A DNA stretch of 64,000 nucleotides. Source: Massilia solisilvae. GTDB taxonomy: Bacteria > Pseudomonadota > Gammaproteobacteria > Burkholderiales > Burkholderiaceae_D. The stretch is from NCBI RefSeq assembly GCF_024753215.1, contig NZ_JANUGV010000003.1:310001-374000 (forward strand). The letters are read 5' to 3'. Under the pieces are notes generated by a model. It saw only the letters and a list, made by a program, of their open reading frames with translations, was not told where the DNA came from and ran no database searches. Both the position numbers and the translations under genes were made by a program. Positions 8,331 to 16,325 of this stretch are shown piece by piece. The stretch's first letter is position 1, and every line of letters starts with the position of its first letter.

Positions 8331-10541
8331 TCAATTCAACGCGTTACATTCAGCGAATACTTTTCGTGCCCGAAGCATTCCCGAGAACTCGTCCGCAGGA
8401 ACCGCCTGACTGAAATAGAAGCCTTGTATCTGGTCACAGCCGCTCTCACGCAGCAGCTGCACCTGCTCTGCGGTCTCGACACCCTCGGCGATTACCTTCA
8501 GTTGCAGGCTGTGCCCCATCCCGATGATCGCCTTTGCGATGGCCGCGTCGCCGGGGTTGGTCGTAATGTCGGTGACAAACGCGCGGTCGATTTTCACCGA
8601 GCTGAAGGGAAAACGTTTCAGGTATGCCAGCGAAGAGTAGCCGGTGCCGAAGTCGTCCAATGACAAATGCAACCCGGCCTCACGAAGCGAACGCATGGTC
8701 TCCTCTGCTGCAGCAGGGTCTTGCATCACCAGCGTCTCCGTCAGCTCCAGCTCGATATGCTCCGGGACCAGGTTGTAGGACATGAGTCCGGCCTGAACGT
8801 CTTTGAATACATCGCTTCCCTTGAATTGCATGGCCGAGATATTGATGGCCACCGGGACGACTGGAATTCCTTGGGCCCGCCATGCTGCCTGCTGGGCGCA
8901 AACAGTATCGATGACCCATTTTCCGATCGGGACAATCAAACCTGTTTCTTCCGCCAGCGGTATGAAGCGCCCAGGAGAAATCATCCCTTTTTCCGGATGA
9001 ATCCAGCGTATCAGGGCTTCAGCGGCCACCATTTCTCCGGATTGCACATCGACCTTCGGCTGGTAGTGCATGACGAACTGTCCGGTTCCGATGGCAGAGC
9101 GCATCAGGCCCTCCAGCTCAAGCTGGGCACGCACATGTGCGTTCAGTTCGGGCGAGTAGAAACAAGCCCGTTCTCCACTCCGCCTGGCGTGCTTCAGTGC
9201 CGCTTCTGCGTTGCGAAATACCACTTCGCTTTCTTCGCCGTCAGCGGGGCATGTCGCGCACCCCATGCGCGCCGATAGCTGCAGCGTGTGGCCCTCAAGC
9301 TGTATCGGTTCCTCGATCATCCCAGTGACGTGGTCTATCAGCAGGGTCAAATCGGCATTGTCGGAATACAGGTCGGCGATAGCGAAACTGTCGCCAATGA
9401 CCCGGGCGATGCTGGCCTGTTCGGGCAAGCCGGCACGCAAGCGCTGAGCGATAATTTCCAGCACCTGGTCGCCTGCCGTGCGGCCCCATACTTCGTTGAC
9501 GTGCTTGAAATGCCCGAGGTTTACGACCAGTACGTAGACCCCACGCGCCCGGTTAGAGGCCGCGCCGATAACCTCGGTCAGCCGGTCGAGGAACAGCGGG
9601 AAATTCGGCAGACCTGTCAGCACATCGTAGTAATACAGGTAGTTCGCCCTGTCTTGTTGCTCGAAGTTTCGCAACGCAAACGACAGGTCCTGGCTCAGTT
9701 CGGATAAGAGCGGCACGTCAATGTCGTCCAGCAGTCCTTCGTCGGCAAATAGTGCGATCATGCCTTCGACCCTGTCCCAGGGTTTGAGCGGCACGATGGC
9801 CAAGCCCCCAAAGCGGCGCGTGGATCCCACCATGCCGCCTGGGCCAGCAACGTCAACCAGCGAACTCGGATAATGGATTTGGACTGCGCCCGAGTCCATG
9901 CTCTGTTGTATCACGCCGCCATGAGCGAGCAACTTGGCGAAGGCCGCAAGGTCGTCATGCGAAAGCCCGTTGCTCGCAACGAGTGCAAGGTTTTCATCCT
10001 TGTCACGCATTCCGATCAGTACTGCGCCATATCCGCCATGTTCGACTGCGATGCGCGCGGTTTCCTTGAACAGGACAGCGCGATCGCGCAGCCGCGCAAT
10101 GGCCGAGTTCGTTCCGCTTAGCATTGCGAGAGACCGGTTCAGCTTCGCGTTTTTCTTTTGTTGCCGTTCGAGTTCCCGGATATAGCATGCGAGTTTTGAA
10201 ATCCGTCCGGAGAGGTGGTTGCGCAGCCGCGCCGCCAGCACGGGCACGGGCGTTGCATCCGAAAAGTAGTCAACTGCGCCGGCTTCCAGTGCCTTTAGCT
10301 CCTGCTCCATATTGTGTTGCCTCGCGATCAGGACTGTGGGCACCCGAAAATCTTGGGACGGCGCGATATTTTCCCTGTCCACACCAATGACAACCAGGGC
10401 GACGCGTTCTTCGTTTCCTTCCGCTGCGATACCTGTCGTGGCGTCTGCCTGGATCAGCTCGTGCGTAGCGCCGAAGGCAGCCTGGATGGCTTCCAGACTG
10501 GCCGTTGATAAATTGCGGTGAACGATCACAGGCAGGCTCAT
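8331..10541 (-). CDS. c-di-GMP phosphodiesterase: REC-like, GAF, degenerate GGDEF, EAL
   Basis: This 736-aa protein carries four parts: a degenerate receiver-like domain (1-115), a GAF-like domain (about 140-290), a GGDEF domain whose signature is changed to IGDSF (382-386), and an intact EAL domain. The EAL domain has AAEALIRW with EAL at 508-510, DDFGTGYSS at 629-637 and the IAEGVE loop. It should hydrolyse c-di-GMP to pGpG, with the dead GGDEF acting as a regulatory GTP-binding or dimerisation module. The longer reading frame is rejected: ATG 10541 has AAAGGA 9 nt upstream and overlaps the upstream cupin gene by 4 nt (ATGA). It is coupled to the diguanylate cyclase that follows. Confidence 0.92.
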   Translation of the reverse strand: MSLPVIVHRNLSTASLEAIQAAFGATHELIQADATTGIAAEGNEERVALVVIGVDRENIAPSQDFRVPTVLIARQHNMEQELKALEAGAVDYFSDATPVPVLAARLRNHLSGRISKLACYIRELERQQKKNAKLNRSLAMLSGTNSAIARLRDRAVLFKETARIAVEHGGYGAVLIGMRDKDENLALVASNGLSHDDLAAFAKLLAHGGVIQQSMDSGAVQIHYPSSLVDVAGPGGMVGSTRRFGGLAIVPLKPWDRVEGMIALFADEGLLDDIDVPLLSELSQDLSFALRNFEQQDRANYLYYYDVLTGLPNFPLFLDRLTEVIGAASNRARGVYVLVVNLGHFKHVNEVWGRTAGDQVLEIIAQRLRAGLPEQASIARVIGDSFAIADLYSDNADLTLLIDHVTGMIEEPIQLEGHTLQLSARMGCATCPADGEESEVVFRNAEAALKHARRSGERACFYSPELNAHVRAQLELEGLMRSAIGTGQFVMHYQPKVDVQSGEMVAAEALIRWIHPEKGMISPGRFIPLAEETGLIVPIGKWVIDTVCAQQAAWRAQGIPVVPVAINISAMQFKGSDVFKDVQAGLMSYNLVPEHIELELTETLVMQDPAAAEETMRSLREAGLHLSLDDFGTGYSSLAYLKRFPFSSVKIDRAFVTDITTNPGDAAIAKAIIGMGHSLQLKVIAEGVETAEQVQLLRESGCDQIQGFYFSQAVPADEFSGMLRARKVFAECNALN

Positions 10542-11260
10542 TTGGTGTTGTCCTTTTCTGAATTTACCTGGGCGCGCGGTGATCCAGCGACCGACAGGGC
10601 GGCAAACCGCCGTGTCCAGTCTTGCAGCGACAGGACCGATCGGCGTATCAGTGCGACAATGACCTGCTTGATGGTGGTCGAGGCCAGCACATCGGCGCAA
10701 ACCTGACGTGAAATCAGCTCGGTCAGCGCGAGCTGCAATTTGAGCTCCAGTCCGTCGTCTTTCGAAAACTGTTCGACGATTGGCACGCGTAGCGTATCGA
10801 AGAGGTCGGTCGAATTGCCGTATAGGCTGCGGAATATGCCGCACAACATGAAAGCAGTGGTCTCTGTACGATCACGATCTCGCGATAGTTTTGCTGATCC
10901 GGGCGCTGACGGGCGTGCCGGCCCCAGTTCGAACCTGAACGGGCAGTGGGGCGGAACGATGATCAGCGTTTGCGATCCAATCTCGGCTGGCTGCTCGTTT
11001 GACGTGTACAGCCATCCATGCCCCTGCCTGATGTAGTGAAAGCTTGGCGTGTCGAGCCCGTCAAGGTCGAGTGCGAATCCTGGCCCGACGACGCATTCTG
11101 AGAGCGCAATCACCTGGACATCCATTGTGCTGACCAGGCGATCGAGATCCGCAACAACCAGCCAGGAAGGGGCAGGTGTGACGACCTGGCTAATGGCGAC
11201 GCGTGGCGTAAAACCACACAGAGCCACTGGCGGAATCGTATCTCCTTCGTTTGCATGCAT
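10538..11260 (-). CDS. AraC-type cupin regulator lacking its helix-turn-helix domain
   Basis: This 240-aa protein aligns throughout with the N-terminal ligand-binding part of the AraC-family regulator at 12686-13645. Shared stretches include DVQVIALSEC against DVQVVGLSEC, PPHCPFRFELG against PPNCPFRLEV, LYGNSTDLFDTL against LYGSSMDLFETL, and KQVIVALIRRS against KQVIVALVRKS. It stops just where the paralogue's DNA-binding domain begins, so it cannot bind DNA as an AraC protein does. The stop overlaps the next gene (ATGA), so this is a designed gene end rather than a random break. It may be a ligand sensor or a dominant-negative partner of the full-length paralogue. The start is uncertain: ATG 11260 is listed, but an AAGGAG about 20 nt further in may serve a later GTG. 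Confidence 0.8.
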   Translation of the reverse strand: MHANEGDTIPPVALCGFTPRVAISQVVTPAPSWLVVADLDRLVSTMDVQVIALSECVVGPGFALDLDGLDTPSFHYIRQGHGWLYTSNEQPAEIGSQTLIIVPPHCPFRFELGPARPSAPGSAKLSRDRDRTETTAFMLCGIFRSLYGNSTDLFDTLRVPIVEQFSKDDGLELKLQLALTELISRQVCADVLASTTIKQVIVALIRRSVLSLQDWTRRFAALSVAGSPRAQVNSEKDNTK

Positions 11261-11348
11261 GGCTCGTCGCTTTCAGCAGTTGCCGTCGGATACAGTGCAA
11301 GGCGAGCCGCGGCGTCGAACGACGCAGCCCGCCTTGCCGAGATCGGAT

Positions 11349-11687
11349 TCAGAGTTTGCTGACGATGAGATTGCACGTTTGGTCATGCATGTCGCGCAAA
11401 TCCTTCGGCGCCTTGGAAAAGCTCATCTTGCGGTCCATGACAATGCGTGCGTCATGCAGCGACCTGGAGGTCGGATTGTCCCAGTTGTTACCGAGCAGAC
11501 CCTTCATGATCACGGTCGCGTGCTTTTCCGCCTCCGCGTCGCTCAGGGATTTGCCCAGCAGTTCGGCGCCTCGCTTGAGGGACTCGCCATGAATCGTGAC
11601 GAAGCAACCGAGCATCGCATCGCGCGCTTCGACTGGGGTAACCGCGGCGCCCGAGTTGACTTTTTCCAGCATTTTTTTTACGTGCAT
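11349..11687 (-). CDS. Hypothetical 112-aa protein
   Basis: I do not recognise this small, soluble, mostly helical protein (MHVKKMLEKVNSG at the start, TCNLIVSKL at the end). There is no signal peptide and no membrane segment. It contains a single pair of cysteines far apart and a basic centre. An AAAGGAAAG ribosome-binding site precedes the ATG. It lies 73 nt after the DarT/DUF7002-like gene on the same strand, and the two could be co-transcribed. Its downstream neighbour is the HTH-less cupin gene. Codon use and composition look like real coding sequence with lower GC than the surroundings. Confidence 0.6.
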   Translation of the reverse strand: MHVKKMLEKVNSGAAVTPVEARDAMLGCFVTIHGESLKRGAELLGKSLSDAEAEKHATVIMKGLLGNNWDNPTSRSLHDARIVMDRKMSFSKAPKDLRDMHDQTCNLIVSKL

Positions 11688-11760
11688 GATCTTTCCTTTC
11701 GGTGTGATAGATCGGGTTTAACAGGACTGCTCGTATTTGCTTACTTGGTGTTGAGTCGTT

Positions 11761-12444
11761 TCATTCGTTGCTCGCCACTCGCGCTTGCGTGGCGATGTGG
11801 CGCTCGGTGAGCGCCTCACTGGCATCCCAATACACGCTCCCAATAACGAATCGCGCGATGTCCGGGATCTGTCCGGTAATTGCTAGTTCTGCCGGCCACA
11901 AGCTGCCGCGGCGAGAAATGCCGGGAACCTGTTCGCTATCCCATCCGCTTTCGACCCATTTTTCATAGGGGACGAAAGTGGAAAGGTTCCTGGGTGCCGC
12001 GCTGCGCATCGCGTGGCCCGAATTGATTGGGCTGACGCTTGCCAAAGGAGCATATTCGTCCAGCATGCGGCGCACATCTATCGCCAGCACGACCTGCTTC
12101 TGGTTCTTGCAAGCGGCGCGGTGGCAGTTGAGACTATCCAGGTCCAGCCAGAAAAACACCTTTGAATTCAGCAGTTCGAACCAATCTTCAGGGGTAACGC
12201 CCGAGCGCAGCGCTCGCTCAATCGACTTTCGCTGCATGGTGCTTTGATCTCTGATGAACGCACCAAAATCCAAATGCATTTCCTCAGGCCGATGCTGGCG
12301 AAGCATTGAGCGGTTCACGTTCGTAGAAAGTTCTACCAACCTCTGCGTACTGAGCAAACCATGGGCTTGAATCGACTTCAGGTTGCGGATATCGACCAGG
12401 TGGTATGCAATCCTTATCTCGCGCTTTGATGCCACGTCGTGCAT
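11761..12444 (-). CDS. DarT/DUF7002-like protein, possible ADP-ribosyltransferase fold
   Basis: This 227-aa protein begins with YHLVDIRNLKSIQAHGLLS, which resembles the opening His-...-hGLLS strand-helix of the DUF4433 (DarT) and DUF7002 families. The segment VTPEDWFELLNSKVFFWLDL also looks like DUF7002 (W-x-x-x-L-N-x-x-V-F-F-W). Members of this superfamily have an ADP-ribosyltransferase-like fold. DarT itself modifies DNA, but DUF7002 proteins have no established reaction. The tail carries an R-G-S-L-W-P-A-E segment. The assignment is from motif memory, not a search. The gene could form a pair with the following 112-aa gene (73 nt downstream), but a toxin-antitoxin role is unproven. Confidence 0.6.
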   Translation of the reverse strand: MHDVASKREIRIAYHLVDIRNLKSIQAHGLLSTQRLVELSTNVNRSMLRQHRPEEMHLDFGAFIRDQSTMQRKSIERALRSGVTPEDWFELLNSKVFFWLDLDSLNCHRAACKNQKQVVLAIDVRRMLDEYAPLASVSPINSGHAMRSAAPRNLSTFVPYEKWVESGWDSEQVPGISRRGSLWPAELAITGQIPDIARFVIGSVYWDASEALTERHIATQARVASNE

Positions 12445-12685
12445 TTGCTCTCGTCACTGTGAATCTTGGTATGGGTGAATGTTAAAGACTCCCATGGCTC
12501 TAAAATCCGTGAAATGTGCTCGATCGTCCTAATCTAGGGGTGGCTCCGCAAAATCCATCCGGCTTCTGGCATCATTTCGATATACCGATTGTGACTTTGG
12601 CGGCCCGAGCGAGACAGTGCGCAGGGCGCCTGGCGGCGGTCGTAATGAAAACGGAAGACAGTGCCAACCAAGGAGTTCTTTTTCA

Positions 12686-13645
12686 ATGAAGTCCGTCTCT
12701 CGAATTTCGGGTCCCGATTTGAACCGCTTGATTGCGGTGCTGGACGTTCAAGTAGTTGGCTTGTCGGAATGTCTGGTCAGCCCAGGCTACAACCTGGTGC
12801 TGGGAGGACATGAGTTCCCCGGCATTCATTACGTGCTCGAGGGAACAGGTTGGATGTATGTTCGAAATGACCCGCCAGTGAAGGTCGAGCCTCATACGCT
12901 GGTCATTCTGCCCCCGAATTGCCCGTTCCGCCTGGAAGTGATCAATGACGGCGGGCAGCCAGGTTCAACGGCAGCGATAAATGGGGCAGACAATATGAAG
13001 CTGGTCGACTCGATACGTCGCTTCACGGCAGGTAATGCTGGGCCTCAAACGGTGATGATATGCGGCTTCTTCAAGACGCTGTATGGCTCGTCGATGGACC
13101 TGTTCGAGACGCTCTCCGCCCCGATCATCGAGAACTTTTGTGCAGGCGACCAGCTCGACGCCAAGCTGAAGATTGCAATGGCTGAACTGATGTCGCAGGA
13201 AATCGGTTCCGGCGCAATGACCGGTGCGCTGCTCAAGCAGGTTATTGTGGCGCTAGTGCGCAAGTCGCTCAGTTCAATGAAGGTCTGGGTTGAACGCTTT
13301 TCCATGTTGAGCGACCCCCAGATCGCCCATGCTTTTGCGGATATGGTCGCCCAACCCGGCAAGGCCCATACCGTTCACACGCTGGCAGAGACAGCCTGCC
13401 TGAGCAGGTCGGCGTTCATGGTGAGGTTCAATAATGCCATTGGGCGTTCGCCGATGATGGTGCTTCGGGATTTGCGGATGCGTCTGGCGGCGACCGATTT
13501 GGCAGCCGGGAGTTTGTCCATGGATCATGTAATTCGCAACTCCGGATATGCCAGCCGTAGCAGTTTCGCTCGGGCTTTCAAGGAGGCGTACGGGGTGGAT
13601 CCGTCCAGTTATCGCGAATCAACTCTGGCAAGCAAGGGCGCCTGA
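12686..13645 (+). CDS. AraC-family transcriptional regulator with cupin sensor domain
   Basis: This 319-aa regulator has an N-terminal cupin-type ligand-binding domain of the AraC_N/cupin_6 kind (about residues 15-200) and a C-terminal pair of helix-turn-helix motifs (about 225-310). The second motif is YASRSSFARAFKEAYGVDPSSYR. It should bind DNA and activate transcription in response to an unknown small molecule. ATG 12686 is used because AAGGAG lies 10 nt upstream; the longer frame adds an arginine-rich tail unlike the family. It reads divergently from the HTH-less paralogue's operon and sits 140 nt before the PAS-GGDEF-EAL gene, so the regulator may control that gene or the leftward operon. 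Confidence 0.88.
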   Translation: MKSVSRISGPDLNRLIAVLDVQVVGLSECLVSPGYNLVLGGHEFPGIHYVLEGTGWMYVRNDPPVKVEPHTLVILPPNCPFRLEVINDGGQPGSTAAINGADNMKLVDSIRRFTAGNAGPQTVMICGFFKTLYGSSMDLFETLSAPIIENFCAGDQLDAKLKIAMAELMSQEIGSGAMTGALLKQVIVALVRKSLSSMKVWVERFSMLSDPQIAHAFADMVAQPGKAHTVHTLAETACLSRSAFMVRFNNAIGRSPMMVLRDLRMRLAATDLAAGSLSMDHVIRNSGYASRSSFARAFKEAYGVDPSSYRESTLASKGA

Positions 13646-13785
13646 AAGCGGAGCGGGCGCGGTTCAAGGAAACATGTCCGCGTCACTGTTCATCCCTGCC
13701 ATCTGTACTAGAATGTCCGCGATGACTTGACGGACCACGGCGCGCCCTCGCGATATGCATGTCGCGTCTGGCAACAGGGGATAGC

Positions 13786-16275
13786 ATGGAGTACCGCGTC
13801 GAAGCGGGGTTGTATCGGACGGCGTTCGCGCGTGCCACGATGCCGCTGATGGTTTTCGACCTGGACACCGGCTTTTGTGTTCAGGCGAACAGCGCCGCGG
13901 ATCAGGCGTACGGCTACCGCGCGAACGAGTGGAACGCCGTGTCGCTTTTCCACATCTACGACGCCGAGTGGCACCCGGCCCTAAAGGAAGAACTGCGCGG
14001 CTCCGGTGCCGCGCAGCCAGGGCCGCCGGATATCGTCAAACACTGGCGGCGCGATGGCAGCATCTTCTGGGCTGCGGCGTCGCTGACGCTCCTGGGTGAA
14101 GGGCAGCGCCGGCAAGTGATGTTGTGCGTGCAGGACGTAACGCCACAGCAAGAGATGCTGGTCGAGTTATCCGTCATTCGAGAGCATTGCTGGCTGGCGC
14201 AGGAGCTGAGCGGAGCGGGGCACTGTGTCTTTGAACTGAAGCGGGGGCGACAGACCTGGTCCAGGCAGCAGTGCCGCAATTTCGGATTGCAGCCCGGCAC
14301 CATACCGAATGATCTGGACGGGGCCATCAAGGTCCTGATCGGATGCGTCCATGAGCTCGACCGGGAACGCGCCGCAGCAGCGATCCATGCTTGCATTGAC
14401 GACGGTGTGCTATTCGACACCGAATGGATGCTGCGCTGGCCGGATGGCAGCGAGCGCATCGTTCGCGTCGAGGGGAGTCGCAAGGACAATGCCGACGGAA
14501 CTCCCTACGCCTTCGTGTGCGCCAGCTTCGACCTGACCGATAAGCGGCGCACGGAAGAAAACCTGCGCCTGGCCCGCGCTGATTTGTCGCTTGCGCAGCG
14601 CATTGCCCGGGTCGGCACCTGGGTTGTCGACTTTACCACCGGCACTGCAATCACCACTTCCGAGGAGATGCACAAGGTGTTCGGTTTCAGCGAGTCCGAG
14701 GTTCCGCTCGCGTTCCTGAACTCACGCATTCATCCGGACGATCTCCCTGTGGTCGAGACCGCTCGCAGTTATTGCCTCGCGCATCCAGGCACGGGCTATT
14801 CCGTGCAATTCCGTGTCCTGCCTCGTCCCGGCGAGATGTACTACGTGGAAAGCCAGGCCGAGGTTCAGACGGATGCGTCGGGCAGGGCCGTCCGGATGGT
14901 CGGCTACACCCGCGACATCACCGAAGCCAAGTTGGCGGAACAGCAGATCCAGAGGTTGGCCTACCAGGACGAGGTCACCGGCCTGCCGAACCGCGTGGCG
15001 CTGCGCCGCCATCTGGAGCGTGCAACGCTGATCGACTCCCCGGGCTTTGCGCCACTGGCGCTCATATTGATCGACGTCGCGCGCTTCCGCGACATCGGCC
15101 TGACGCTTGGCCACAACAATGCCGACGTTCTGTTGAAGGACGTCTCGGTGCGCATCGCCGGTGCGATAGGGGCGAGTGCCTACGTGGCGCGCATTGGCGG
15201 CTCCCAGTTCGCGGCAGTCCTGTCGCACGAGCATGCCTATGAATCGAAGGACTGTGCGCGCACGATGTTGAGGGCGTTCGAAGCGCCTTTCCAGGTGGCG
15301 GGCATCCAGTACGACATCAACGTGCATATCGGCATCGCCCTGTGTCCCGGGGACGCCTCGGATCCGGTCGACTTGATGCGCAAGGCCGATGTCGCGGTGT
15401 TCCAGGCGCGTCGGATTGGCACCGACATACTGGGATATGCCGCGGCGGACGATCCCTACAAGTCGGATCGCCTTGCACTGCTGGGCGAATTCCGCAAGGC
15501 GATACAGGACGGGCAGATCGAGTTATATTGCCAGCCGAAAGTCGAGATGCGGACCAACGCGGTGATCGGGGCCGAGGCGCTGGTCCGCTGGCGCCATCCG
15601 CGTTTGGGCATGATCTCGCCCTCGCTGTTCGTGCCGCTGGTGGAGGACACGGAGCTGATCCACGTACTGACCCGCCACATGTTGCAGGCCTCGGTGCGCC
15701 AGTGTTTCAATTGGCAACGCGAGGGTGTCTATATCCCGATGGCAGTCAACATTTCGCCCCGAAACCTCCTGTCGCACGACCTGGTGCCGAACCTCGAAAC
15801 GCTGCTGCACACCTGGGGCGGGAGCCCTGACTGGCTGGGCCTGGAAATCACCGAAAGCAGCCTGATCACGGATCCGGACGAGTCGATTGCGAAAATCGCC
15901 GCGCTCAGCCGCATGGGCTTTCGCTTGTTCATTGACGATTTCGGCACCGGATATTCTTCGCTCGGCTATCTCACCAGGATGCCGGTTGACGTCATCAAGG
16001 TCGACCACGGGTTCACCATGCGCATGCTTGAGGACACGCGCTCTGCGGCGATCGTCAAGTCCACCATCGAGTTAGCGCACAACCTGGGGATGTCGGTGGT
16101 GGCAGAGGGCACGTCGACCAAAGAGATCTGGGATGTGCTGACCGAGTATGGCTGCGACGAAGCCCAAGGCTATTATGTGGCCGAGCCGTTTCCCGCAGCC
16201 GAGTTTGGCGCCTGGCTCAAGGTGACCGGGCGCTGCACGCGTGCGCATCTGCTGGCCCAATCTGCAGCGGGCTGA
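13786..16275 (+). CDS. PAS-GGDEF-EAL c-di-GMP phosphodiesterase with degenerate GGDEF
   Basis: This 829-aa cytosolic protein has three PAS-type regions (about 10-120, 130-255 and 270-380), a GGDEF domain and an EAL domain. The cyclase signature reads GGSQF (471-475), lacking the catalytic acidic residues, so cyclase activity is unlikely. The EAL domain is complete: GAEALVRW with EAL at 597-599, the metal-binding ITES, DDFGTGYSS at 717-725 and VAEGTS. It should break down c-di-GMP under control of the PAS sensors. ATG 13786 is preferred over 13759 because AGGGGA lies just before it. It follows the AraC regulator on the same strand. A second EAL enzyme and a cyclase lie on the other side of that regulator. 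Confidence 0.9.
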   Translation: MEYRVEAGLYRTAFARATMPLMVFDLDTGFCVQANSAADQAYGYRANEWNAVSLFHIYDAEWHPALKEELRGSGAAQPGPPDIVKHWRRDGSIFWAAASLTLLGEGQRRQVMLCVQDVTPQQEMLVELSVIREHCWLAQELSGAGHCVFELKRGRQTWSRQQCRNFGLQPGTIPNDLDGAIKVLIGCVHELDRERAAAAIHACIDDGVLFDTEWMLRWPDGSERIVRVEGSRKDNADGTPYAFVCASFDLTDKRRTEENLRLARADLSLAQRIARVGTWVVDFTTGTAITTSEEMHKVFGFSESEVPLAFLNSRIHPDDLPVVETARSYCLAHPGTGYSVQFRVLPRPGEMYYVESQAEVQTDASGRAVRMVGYTRDITEAKLAEQQIQRLAYQDEVTGLPNRVALRRHLERATLIDSPGFAPLALILIDVARFRDIGLTLGHNNADVLLKDVSVRIAGAIGASAYVARIGGSQFAAVLSHEHAYESKDCARTMLRAFEAPFQVAGIQYDINVHIGIALCPGDASDPVDLMRKADVAVFQARRIGTDILGYAAADDPYKSDRLALLGEFRKAIQDGQIELYCQPKVEMRTNAVIGAEALVRWRHPRLGMISPSLFVPLVEDTELIHVLTRHMLQASVRQCFNWQREGVYIPMAVNISPRNLLSHDLVPNLETLLHTWGGSPDWLGLEITESSLITDPDESIAKIAALSRMGFRLFIDDFGTGYSSLGYLTRMPVDVIKVDHGFTMRMLEDTRSAAIVKSTIELAHNLGMSVVAEGTSTKEIWDVLTEYGCDEAQGYYVAEPFPAAEFGAWLKVTGRCTRAHLLAQSAAG

Positions 16276-16325
16276 AGGTTCGGGGCCAGCAGTCGTAGCA
16301 AGCAGCTACCGGTACCAACCACGCC

